From positions 1 through 39,277 of the IMG/VR virus record IMGVR_UViG_3300047325_000148: DNA of 39,277 nt; one strand, given 5' to 3'. A model generated the notes under the pieces. That model saw only the letters and a list, made by a program, of their open reading frames with translations, ran no database searches and was not told where the DNA came from. The position numbers and the translations under genes are program-made. This document shows, piece after piece, positions 22,568 to 30,156 of the stretch. Source of the stretch: a virus. Position 1 is the first letter of the stretch, and the number at the start of each line of letters is the position of its first letter.

Positions 22568-22903
22568 ATGCAACATTATTATGAAAATAAAGATTATGAG
22601 ATATTAACTCCGAACGGCTGGGAAGACTTCGATGGATTGATCGAAAATATATCCATTAATAAAAATTCCACAACCATTTCATTAGATAATGGGTATACCA
22701 TAACTGCTACAAATGAGCATAGATTTTATGATGAAAATAATAATGAAATATTGGTTAAAAATTTAAAAATATCAATGTTATTACAGACTGATATCGGTCC
22801 GTCAAAAATTATAAATCTAAAACATACTAATTTAGAAAATACATTTGAAATTTTTAATTCTAAAAATCACATTATATATGCGGAAGGTTTCAAAAGTCAT
22901 CAA
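22568..22903 (+). other. Split intein C-part (IntC, 112 aa)
   Basis: Begins MQHYYENKDYEILTPNGW; contains block B T-N-E-H (48-51, within TATNEHRFYDENNNEILVKNL minus its last residue), block F-like FEIFNSKNHIIYAEGF, and block G S-H-Q followed by Cys+1 of the C-extein. The last residue is Gln112 rather than the usual Asn. No endonuclease domain (no room between B and F). The segment EILTPNGWEDFDGL parallels ILSPNGFSNFNGI of AceL-TerL. Confidence 0.85.
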
Positions 22904-23977
22904 TGTGACGAACTTGGATTTCTTCGTCCAAATATTGCAGAAGCATTTTTTACATCAATGAGTCCAACGTTAGCCACCGGTGGTAAATGTATCATTACGT
23001 CAACTCCAAATTCCGACGAAGACAAGTTTGCCGAAATATGGTTTGGGGCAATTAATAATATAGATGATTACGGAAATGAAATACCAGGTGGGGTTGGCAA
23101 AAACGGATTTAAAGCTGTTACCTGCAATTGGAATGACATACCTGGTCGTGACGACGAATGGGCCGAAACTGAAAAAAACAAAATTGGTATAGATCGATTT
23201 GAGCGAGAATACAATTGCAAATTTGTTACCGCCGAAGACACTCTCATATCTGGTGCAAAACTCATTCAGTTAAAAGGTGTTGATCCAATTAAAAAAACAC
23301 ATAATCAAGTTAGATGGTATCAACCACTATCAGTTGATAAATCATATCTTGTAGCACTTGATCCCGCGGCGGGGGTTGGTAAGGATAATTCTGTTATTCA
23401 AGTTTATAGTATTCCTGATATGACGCAAGTAGCAGAATGGAGTCATAATAGAACTTTGGTATATCAGCAAGTCAAATTAATGCAAAATATCATAAATTAC
23501 ATATTTGATGAGATCAAAAAAATGCCGGACAATAGGGGTGATCCAGAAATATTCTTTACATTTGAAAATAATTCGATAGGCCAAGCTGCATTAGAAGCTG
23601 TTAATGAGATCGGTGAGGAAAAATTCAGTGGCATTCTTTTAAGCGAACCAAAGAGTAAGGGGCGAAAAGGGTTAAACACTAATGGCAGAAGTAAAAATCT
23701 AGCATGTATGAAGTTGAAATCATTGGTGGAAAATAACAGAATTACCCTCTTTAGTAAAGCAATGATAAAAGAACTCAAATTCTTCGTCGGCAAGGGTAAT
23801 AGTTTTGAAGCAAAAACTGGTGAACATGATGATTGTGTTATGTCGACATTATTATGCATCCGAATGATGCAAATAGTGTCCGGATGGGACGAAAAATTTG
23901 AAAACATGCTAAAAGATAGCCTTGATAGTGACTATGAGGACGAAGATTTTGAAGCCCCAATGCCAATGATATTTTAA
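22568..23977 (+). CDS. gp17: Split-intein C-part fused to terminase large subunit C-terminal half
   Basis: 469 aa: IntC (1-112) and C-extein (113-469). The C-extein opens with C-D-E-L-G-F, completing Walker B (LLY|CDELGF after splicing), then the coupling motif C-I-I-T-S-T-P-N, RFEREYNCKF, and the RNase H-like nuclease with V-A-L-D-P-A-A-G, FFTFENNSIGQAALE and GEHDDCVMSTLLC acidic residues, all intact. Spliced TerL would be 526 aa, normal for aquatic T4-like phages. ATG 22568 has GGAAAG 5 bases upstream, placed in the 39-base gap. The ATG is in frame with the first half, separated by TGA TAA plus 12 codons. Packaging thus requires trans-splicing of two separately translated chains. Confidence 0.9.
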   Translation: MQHYYENKDYEILTPNGWEDFDGLIENISINKNSTTISLDNGYTITATNEHRFYDENNNEILVKNLKISMLLQTDIGPSKIINLKHTNLENTFEIFNSKNHIIYAEGFKSHQCDELGFLRPNIAEAFFTSMSPTLATGGKCIITSTPNSDEDKFAEIWFGAINNIDDYGNEIPGGVGKNGFKAVTCNWNDIPGRDDEWAETEKNKIGIDRFEREYNCKFVTAEDTLISGAKLIQLKGVDPIKKTHNQVRWYQPLSVDKSYLVALDPAAGVGKDNSVIQVYSIPDMTQVAEWSHNRTLVYQQVKLMQNIINYIFDEIKKMPDNRGDPEIFFTFENNSIGQAALEAVNEIGEEKFSGILLSEPKSKGRKGLNTNGRSKNLACMKLKSLVENNRITLFSKAMIKELKFFVGKGNSFEAKTGEHDDCVMSTLLCIRMMQIVSGWDEKFENMLKDSLDSDYEDEDFEAPMPMIF

Positions 23978-24029
23978 GGTAAATGCATAGCTAGGTCAAC
24001 AAACTGTTTGCGATAAGTGTCAATCATTT

Positions 24030-24037
24030 GATAAATA
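24030..24037 (+). promoter_or_regulatory. Candidate late promoter (GATAAATA)
   Basis: GATAAATATAAATT at 24030; the box ends 25 bases before ATG 24063, with AGAGGGAA as ribosome site. Heads the small gene and the AAA ATPase/vWA operon. Confidence 0.5.
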
Positions 24038-24062
24038 TAAATTAACTGTAGAGGGAATCTTC

Positions 24063-24281
24063 ATGTCAATTAAGAAAATATCCATAGGTGAAGCACTTCG
24101 CGATTTACCTGTAACAAAGCGTAAAATTACAAATAGCCAATCTTCATTACCGACTAAAAAAATGGTTGACGAAGCGGTAGAAAATCCTATATTAGGTGTA
24201 AGAGATCACGATGACTGGTGGATTAAAGCACACAAAAAGAGGGATTCAGACACTTGGCGCAAAATTCAGAGATGGGACTAA
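24063..24281 (+). CDS. Small hypothetical protein ahead of the MoxR-type ATPase
   Basis: 72 aa, basic, with KRKITNSQSSLPTKKMVDEA in the middle and a Trp-rich C-terminal part (DHDDWWIKAHKKRD, TWRKIQRWD). No recognised domain. Good ribosome site and a late-type promoter box upstream support expression. It precedes the double-AAA gene by 8 bases and could be an adaptor for it, but this is only positional inference. Confidence 0.6.
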   Translation: MSIKKISIGEALRDLPVTKRKITNSQSSLPTKKMVDEAVENPILGVRDHDDWWIKAHKKRDSDTWRKIQRWD

Positions 24282-24289
24282 TTAAATAA

Positions 24290-26908
24290 ATGGCAAAACC
24301 ACCTAGCAATCCACCAAAAAAACAAAATAATCCATCTGTTACTGATAATGCAGAGCCAAAATTAAAGACCTTTAATCCTGGTAAGGTCACCCACGACAAA
24401 ACAATGTCAATTATCGAGCATGTCCTTGATAATATGCAATTGCAGCATGGCACCGGAATTCTTCTAGGCGGAGATCCCGGTGTTGGTAAAACAACCTTTG
24501 TAAAGAGATTTGCAAAACTAATCGGTCTGCCTGCAATTATTGTAGAAGCACCGCATATTACTGAAGAACATTTGATTAATATTCCGTTTGTTGTGTTCAA
24601 TGGGCAAAATGCAGGAAAAACACAAGACGTTAAGGTTAATCCTGAGAAATTTGAAATTACACTAGCACAATCGCATTTGGCCAGTGAACTTGAGCATTTG
24701 TCTCGTGTACCAGACGATGCGTTCATTAAACAATCTGCTACATTTGATCAAAACCTAGTTGCTTATTGGAATAATCTCGGCGGAGAAGCTGGCGTAATTC
24801 CAAAGGAAATAAAGCAAGTACGAAGTCGCTATCGGGCAATACTATTTCTTGATGAATATTATCGTCAGACAAGTGCTAACGTAAGAAATATTTTACGTGG
24901 TATTCTGAATGGTAAACTTGGAAATGATCAGATTCCCAGAGATGTGTTTATCGTATATGCTTCAAACCTGTCGGATAACGGTAATAGTGTTGAAGATATC
25001 CCAACCAACAACGATTTTAAAATAATTGAATTTAGTGCTCCTTCAGCTGATGAATGGTTTCACTATATCACAAGTAAATTTGAAAAAGATACAAAAGTAC
25101 AATTGAAAAAGATTGTAGTTGACACTTTTTATAATGTTTTAGAAGACAACCATTTATCCTTTCAGGATTTAGAAACTGAAATCAGAACCAGTCCGCGTAG
25201 ATGGGAGCAAATTCTGTTGTATATTAATGCTGCGCTTCCTGTTGAAACAGAGGAAGAAGCATCTGCATTGTTAACCAATATACGTGCAAATTTTAAAAAC
25301 CAAGATAAAACCTCTGTTATGTACAAAGCTGTACGAAAAACTGTTCAAACTTTAATCAATCTTACAAATAATAAGATTGGACCAAATACGACCGAAATGG
25401 ATGATTCAAATTGGCGCTTGGTTCTTAAGCATCAAATTGATATTAAAAAGAAGCTCGGTGATCACCGTCAGTATATTCCAATTGTACAAGGTTTGCCTGG
25501 TATCGGCAAAACTGCAGAAGCACGCCAGCTAGCAAAAGATGAGAACATGATGTTAATTGATATCGATTGTTCAACTCTTACTGTTGATGAAATTAGTGGT
25601 ATTCCTTTGCCGGGAGAATCAAAATCAAAAAATATTGCGGTTAAATTCTCTCCACCTGCATTGTATCAAAGTATCATGAATGATATTGCAAAAGATGAGA
25701 AAGATTTTTTTGCAAACGGCGACAAAGCCGATATTGCGAAATATAAAAATCAACCGTTTAAATATTTAATTTTCTTTGACGAAATAAATCGTGTTAAAAA
25801 TATTAATGTGTTTAACGCACTACGTCGTGTTTTGCTTGAAAAATCATTCTCCGACCAGATTAAGCTTCCTGAAGGAAGTATCGTAATTGCTGCTATGAAC
25901 CCAAATGACAAAGGTACGTTACCTTTAACAAACCATATGGCAGACGTAGTAGATTTAATTGATACTGCACCTTCATGGAACAAATTAGAACCAATTTTAG
26001 AAAAATATGCACATACTCGATTGAAACATTTGTCTACCACTTCTACCACAATGACACTTAATGTTATCAAGGCGTTTGTGTCGCAGTTTTCGCAGAAAAA
26101 CATTGAAAAAGGTCAATCTGCCGATTCTACGAAATTCTACATTGCAATTAAAGGTGCTAACAAAGTTTACATTTCTCCGCGCGAATTTGATACAATGTAT
26201 CAAGAAATGGCACAAGGCGCCGAACGTCAGCTCTCAAAGGGCGGATTAGATGAAGATGCCTTGATTAATAAGCTTACAAGTGTTATAACAGATCGTATGG
26301 TAGCGACGTTAAAAACCGTGTTCCTAAAACATGATGTTGATAGTCCACAATTTTTAAATGAAGTTGCAAATTGGATGAAAACAACAGGTATCGTGGCTAA
26401 GTCTTTAACTAAAACTCGCACAGTAGCAGGTTTGGACACCATCTTGTCAGATGTGATCGAGAATTATCCAAAGAAACACCTAACTAACGATCTTGACTTT
26501 AACTCTTATATTGATTCATTCGAACTTAACAAATTCGCCGAAGACTTTAAGAATTTCTTAACCGAATATGTCAAAAGTAAGAAAGATAAAGTCAGCTTCT
26601 TTATGACCAAACAGCACAGCAAGCGCGAAGTAGAGAATGAAAAAATCAAAATTACCAATGAAACTGTAAGTGAATTAGAATTCATTGCACGAGAAATCAT
26701 TAATGCTGCAAAGATTCATAAACTAAGCAATGAAGTAGTTGATAGTATGACAGACAAAATTACTGAAATTATGCATGATATTGCAATGAACGATCCTGAT
26801 ATCGGAGGCGACGATGATTCAGAAGATGTATGGAGCGACGATTCTGCATTCGTTAAAGTAATTAAAGAAATTCAAATGCTTCGTATGTCTCTAAATGGGA
26901 AGAAATAA
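24290..26908 (+). CDS. Double-AAA ATPase, MoxR/CbbQ-like
   Basis: 872 aa with two AAA+ modules. Module 1: Walker A G-G-D-P-G-V-G-K-T (60-68), Walker B ILFLDEYYRQ (about 183-192), with a sensor strand VFIVYASN. Module 2: Walker A G-L-P-G-I-G-K-T (about 402-409), Walker B LIFFDEINRV (about 490-499), sensor I-V-I-A-A-M-N-P-N-D-K-G, which is the MoxR-type pattern. C-terminal ~270 residues are helical and end acidic. MoxR ATPases usually act with a vWA protein as chaperones that insert metals or remodel protein complexes. The downstream gene is such a vWA protein, overlapping or abutting by one base. In phages the target is unknown; candidates are virion maturation or host complex takeover. Both modules look catalytically intact. 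Confidence 0.8.
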   Translation: MAKPPSNPPKKQNNPSVTDNAEPKLKTFNPGKVTHDKTMSIIEHVLDNMQLQHGTGILLGGDPGVGKTTFVKRFAKLIGLPAIIVEAPHITEEHLINIPFVVFNGQNAGKTQDVKVNPEKFEITLAQSHLASELEHLSRVPDDAFIKQSATFDQNLVAYWNNLGGEAGVIPKEIKQVRSRYRAILFLDEYYRQTSANVRNILRGILNGKLGNDQIPRDVFIVYASNLSDNGNSVEDIPTNNDFKIIEFSAPSADEWFHYITSKFEKDTKVQLKKIVVDTFYNVLEDNHLSFQDLETEIRTSPRRWEQILLYINAALPVETEEEASALLTNIRANFKNQDKTSVMYKAVRKTVQTLINLTNNKIGPNTTEMDDSNWRLVLKHQIDIKKKLGDHRQYIPIVQGLPGIGKTAEARQLAKDENMMLIDIDCSTLTVDEISGIPLPGESKSKNIAVKFSPPALYQSIMNDIAKDEKDFFANGDKADIAKYKNQPFKYLIFFDEINRVKNINVFNALRRVLLEKSFSDQIKLPEGSIVIAAMNPNDKGTLPLTNHMADVVDLIDTAPSWNKLEPILEKYAHTRLKHLSTTSTTMTLNVIKAFVSQFSQKNIEKGQSADSTKFYIAIKGANKVYISPREFDTMYQEMAQGAERQLSKGGLDEDALINKLTSVITDRMVATLKTVFLKHDVDSPQFLNEVANWMKTTGIVAKSLTKTRTVAGLDTILSDVIENYPKKHLTNDLDFNSYIDSFELNKFAEDFKNFLTEYVKSKKDKVSFFMTKQHSKREVENEKIKITNETVSELEFIAREIINAAKIHKLSNEVVDSMTDKITEIMHDIAMNDPDIGGDDDSEDVWSDDSAFVKVIKEIQMLRMSLNGKK

Positions 26909-26909
26909 C

Positions 26910-28754
26910 GTGAGAATATCAGAAGCATTTGAAGTTAGAAAAAAGGAACTTGGTCAAGTTCCTTTCAAAAATACTACTATTACTGATCAGCATATTAAAG
27001 ACATTATAAATGATGCTGCAAAAACCACCGGTGTTCCTGCAAAAGATATTGTTGCAAAAATTGCTACTAAAATGAAAGAATTGGAAGATATTAAAAAATA
27101 TAGTCCAATTCTTTACGAAACAATTGCTAAGAATAATGTTGAATCAGCTGCATTTGATCTTATCGGAGAGTCAACAAAACTTAGAAAAATTACCTTTGAT
27201 CCGGTAATTTTTAGAAAACTAAATGACTATATTCGTTACGAACATAGTCAGTTTTTTCCATTGCGTAAACCCAATGATAAAGAATATATCTTTAGTTTCA
27301 ATCCTATCCTTGTTCCGTCAACCAAACCAGAGTTTAAAAAATTTAACAGTGTTGGAACTGCGGCGGCATCGCCAAATGGTGAGTTTATCTACAATGTACC
27401 GTTTATGCAAAAACTATTAGATTTTGCAACCGTAGAAAAATTGAAACCAAAAGGTAAAAAATACGAAAGTAATGGCGGCAAAATTCCTGATGCATATGGG
27501 TATATCGAATTCCTGATTATGCACGAACTACTCCATTATAGTTATGGTGATTTTGATCAAAGCAAACGCTATAGCCAATATAGTCACAAAGAGCACAATT
27601 GGGCTTCGGATTTCAGAAGCAACTATATGCTTGTTAAAAGCGGATACAGCCAGCTTCCTATTGGACTGTTTAGTGATCATATTAACTATGATCGTCAACA
27701 CTCATATGGCGAAATGGTAAAATTGGTACATGACGAACTAAAGAAATTGCCAAAAGATTTAAAAAACAAAGCAGAACAAGAGTTAGAGAATGGAGAAGAT
27801 GATCACCAAGAAGGTGATGGCGGTACGCCGGGTGATGGCGGCACGCCGAGTGGCGGCACGCCGAGTGGCGGCAAGCCGGGAGATGAACAAGAAGGAGAAA
27901 ATCCGGACGATGTTCATAAAGAGATTGAGAAGAAATTAGGTAATCGTCAAAAAGAACCAGACGAAGAAGAGCTTTCTAAAGAAAACGAAGGTAACGGCAA
28001 AGGTCCGGGAAAATCCGGCAGCCCAGGCGGAGCCGGTGGTATTTCTCTTAATAATGTTGATCACCTCATTAAGCCTAAATTCAACTGGAAAACCTTGCTT
28101 ACAAAGTGTGTAAGTTCAGCTGCACCCGAAAACATAGATACCTATGCAAAACCTGCTAGACGCGCTGTTACGGGTATGCACATTGCTTCCCAAATTGGAT
28201 CATCGGCTATTAAACCCGGCGAAAAATCTGTAGACAACGAACGTCATAAAATGATATTTGTTCTTGATACGTCAGGCTCTATGAGTGCCTCAATTAAGGT
28301 AGTAGGCAGCGAACTTAAAAACTTAATGAAGTTACATAACAAAGCAATGGATGCAAGCTTTGGAGTTGTTTACTTTGCTGGTGCTGAAGAATTTTTTGAT
28401 GTTAATATCGGTAAGAACTATTATGCCAAGATTAGCTCGTTTGATGAATTAGGTAAAAGTTCTGCCAACGATAGAATTAAAAATTATGCAGCAGTGTTCG
28501 ATAAGCAAGATGGTGGTGGAACTGTATTCAGTAATTCGCTAGCTGGGCAGCTTTCAACTCTTGCTGGTAAAGGTTTTAACGTAATGATCTTTAGTGATAG
28601 TGATCTTGCGACGGGAAGCAATTTAGATAATTTGAAAAAATTATATGATGCGCATCCCAAAAATACTTTCTTTATTGGCGATAGTAGAAATACTTTCGTT
28701 GAGATATGTCGTTCTTTTGGTTTCACTCCCGGGACATTTTCCTATTTTACTTAA
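26910..28754 (+). CDS. HEXXH metallopeptidase-like plus vWA domain protein (DUF2201 type)
   Basis: About 614 aa. An N-terminal helical region; then a metallopeptidase-like domain with H-E-L-L-H (205-209) followed by NWASDFRSNY, the arrangement of the putative metallopeptidase region in DUF2201/vWA-like proteins; a Gly/Pro/Glu-rich linker with tandem GGTP repeats (about 300-375); and a C-terminal vWA domain with MIDAS D453-T-S-G-S-M-S and a later GGGTVFS (the Thr of the site). Partner of the MoxR-type ATPase upstream. Start: GTG 26910 has GGGAAG 7 bases ahead and begins MRISEAF; an in-frame ATG at 26895 would overlap the upstream gene by 14 bases. Likely a MoxR-vWA substrate-remodelling system; its substrate is unknown. 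Confidence 0.77.
   Translation: MRISEAFEVRKKELGQVPFKNTTITDQHIKDIINDAAKTTGVPAKDIVAKIATKMKELEDIKKYSPILYETIAKNNVESAAFDLIGESTKLRKITFDPVIFRKLNDYIRYEHSQFFPLRKPNDKEYIFSFNPILVPSTKPEFKKFNSVGTAAASPNGEFIYNVPFMQKLLDFATVEKLKPKGKKYESNGGKIPDAYGYIEFLIMHELLHYSYGDFDQSKRYSQYSHKEHNWASDFRSNYMLVKSGYSQLPIGLFSDHINYDRQHSYGEMVKLVHDELKKLPKDLKNKAEQELENGEDDHQEGDGGTPGDGGTPSGGTPSGGKPGDEQEGENPDDVHKEIEKKLGNRQKEPDEEELSKENEGNGKGPGKSGSPGGAGGISLNNVDHLIKPKFNWKTLLTKCVSSAAPENIDTYAKPARRAVTGMHIASQIGSSAIKPGEKSVDNERHKMIFVLDTSGSMSASIKVVGSELKNLMKLHNKAMDASFGVVYFAGAEEFFDVNIGKNYYAKISSFDELGKSSANDRIKNYAAVFDKQDGGGTVFSNSLAGQLSTLAGKGFNVMIFSDSDLATGSNLDNLKKLYDAHPKNTFFIGDSRNTFVEICRSFGFTPGTFSYFT
27820..27888 (+). repeat. Tandem GC-rich repeats encoding GGTP linker
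   Basis: Four near-identical units of 12-15 bases (GGCGGCACGCCGAGT and variants) encode GDGGTP, GDGGTP, SGGTP, SGGKP in the linker of the vWA protein. The local G+C is much higher than in the flanking gene. Length is likely variable between strains through slippage. Confidence 0.75.
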
Positions 28755-28762
28755 CTGAAGTG

Positions 28763-28820
28763 ATAGGTTAAAATTATGTGGTCGGCCTATCGAAAGCTAG
28801 GCCGCGATCAACCTATTTTT
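28763..28820 (+). terminator. Nested hairpin between the vWA gene and the wHTH-like ORF
   Basis: Outer arms ATAGGTT (28763-28769) and AACCTAT (28810-28816), inner arms CGGCCTA (28783-28789) and TAGGCCG (28798-28804), followed by TTTTT. It could terminate the ATPase/vWA transcript or be a structured 5' leader of the next ORF, whose ribosome site (GGAAGGA) follows immediately. Confidence 0.5.
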
Positions 28821-28837
28821 GGAAGGAAAACAAGCAA

Positions 28838-29047
28838 ATGAGGCTAACTGACAGAGAGAAGGGCTTCCTTAGTTTAATACTGCGATCCCCAGACCAAGGC
28901 GACGGCTGGCGAAATGTCAGCGCGGTAGTTTGGCCGCTGGTTGCCGAGTTCAAGCGGCAAGAATTGATTGAGATACAATATTGTGGTGATGACAGGCACG
29001 TTCGCCTGACGCCAGAAGGTAATACTGTGGCAAAATATTTGGTATAG
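28838..29047 (+). CDS. Small winged-helix-like protein, possibly acquired
   Basis: 69 aa from ATG 28838, chosen because GGAAGGA lies about 10 bases upstream; a longer in-frame version would begin at 28778 inside the hairpin. Begins MRLTDREKGFLSLIL and ends in a strand-turn (DDRHVRLTPEGNTVAKYLV) that looks like the wing of a wHTH DNA-binding domain (R-L-T-x-x-G near the end is typical of MarR/PadR-like or SMC-ScpB-like wings). The DNA is visibly richer in G+C and uses codons such as CTG, CGC and GCG more than its neighbours, suggesting recent transfer from a bacterium. Regulatory target unknown. Confidence 0.58.
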   Translation: MRLTDREKGFLSLILRSPDQGDGWRNVSAVVWPLVAEFKRQELIEIQYCGDDRHVRLTPEGNTVAKYLV

Positions 29048-29094
29048 GGGCAAATGTTAACTAAGCGCCGGACGTGGGATCGTATAACAATTAT

Positions 29095-29102
29095 CATAAA
29101 TA
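29095..29102 (+). promoter_or_regulatory. Candidate late promoter (CATAAATA)
   Basis: CATAAATATAAT at 29095; the box ends 25 bases before ATG 29128, with TGTAGGATAA as ribosome site. Separates the conserved phage protein from the GC-richer ORF upstream. Confidence 0.48.
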
Positions 29103-29127
29103 TAATAATAAATTGTAGGATAATAAT

Positions 29128-30156
29128 ATGTACGCTTGGAAAAATATTTCCGACAAAATTTTCAACATTTTAATAGGTAGCGGATATACCGTAAAGATGT
29201 TTGATAAAGCTGGCATGAAAACTGTAAATCCAGAAGAAGCTACTAGATTTTTTGCTACTACACCAAGCTCCGATCCTACCCTTAGCAGCTATACAATTTT
29301 AGTTGCATTACATGACGAAAATGCTAATAGTCATATTGATATTAAAATACCAAAAATAGAGAATGACAAAGATTTTGCAAAAACGTTGCAAACAAAAAAT
29401 CATATTCAAAAAACAGTCGGAGACGACGAGGGTATATCAATTAATTGGCACAGATTTGATCATGCAATTAATCCAAAAGATGAAGTTGTAAACAACATTG
29501 CTGAGAGTCAAGATATAAGCAAAGCTTATGGTACTACTAAAAGTAGCTATCAAAAAGTTGGTAATGCTAAACTTATAGTTCGTCACACTACTTCAGTAGA
29601 CGAAAGTGTTCGAGGTAGTAGATGGCGAAAAATACATGCAATCTTTATTGAAAATAAAGAAGGCGAACGTATTAAGTTTGATTGGCCGCATGTAAATGGA
29701 GCACGGGCAATGGCTCGGCATATTAGCAATGAAGGCACCTTTTATGATAAAATAGGTCAACAAATTCAACGACTTAGCGAGGAGTATTCTAACCTTAAGT
29801 GTGCTGCACGCATTTTTAGAAAAAATGAATATTTTCTCCCATATTTAGAATCGGTTACTAAATCTATGAAGGATCTCCAATCAACTGCCAAAAGCATAAG
29901 TTTGCCAAAGGGGTATAGTAATAAAGCACCTATGTTATCGGAGGAAATAGATACTATATCCAAAGAAGATATATTTGAATTACAATCTAAATTAATAGAA
30001 CAATGCAAATGTGATATAGAGGATGATAAAACTATATCAGCCTTAGGTACTGCGGCTAAATTTATATTAAAAAATGAAAAGCCGGAAGAACCATTAGAGG
30101 AAGACGATAGCGACGATATTCAGCGCTTACAGGAATTAAGCGGCATAATAATTTAA
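29128..30156 (+). CDS. Conserved T4-like phage protein of unknown function
   Basis: 342 aa. The middle contains LIVRHTTSVDESVRGSRWRK, IHAIFIENKEGERIKF, then HVNGARAMARHISNEGTFYD and a helix with IQRLSEEY. I recall this VRHxxxVxExxRGxRxRxIxxIFIENxxGERxK...GARxMARH pattern as a conserved uncharacterised protein in aquatic T4-like phages. The C-terminus is acidic and ends DIQRLQELSGIII. No catalytic motif seen. Its own late-type promoter and strong ribosome site support late expression, so a virion or morphogenesis role is plausible. Converges with the gp5 gene with a 4-base overlap of the ends. Confidence 0.65.
   Translation: MYAWKNISDKIFNILIGSGYTVKMFDKAGMKTVNPEEATRFFATTPSSDPTLSSYTILVALHDENANSHIDIKIPKIENDKDFAKTLQTKNHIQKTVGDDEGISINWHRFDHAINPKDEVVNNIAESQDISKAYGTTKSSYQKVGNAKLIVRHTTSVDESVRGSRWRKIHAIFIENKEGERIKFDWPHVNGARAMARHISNEGTFYDKIGQQIQRLSEEYSNLKCAARIFRKNEYFLPYLESVTKSMKDLQSTAKSISLPKGYSNKAPMLSEEIDTISKEDIFELQSKLIEQCKCDIEDDKTISALGTAAKFILKNEKPEEPLEEDDSDDIQRLQELSGIII

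Noticed and set aside
24223-24726. 167-codon antisense frame over the start of the AAA ATPase gene
   Set aside because: It overlaps a clear Walker A-containing protein on the other strand, has no ribosome site, and its product has no recognisable pattern.
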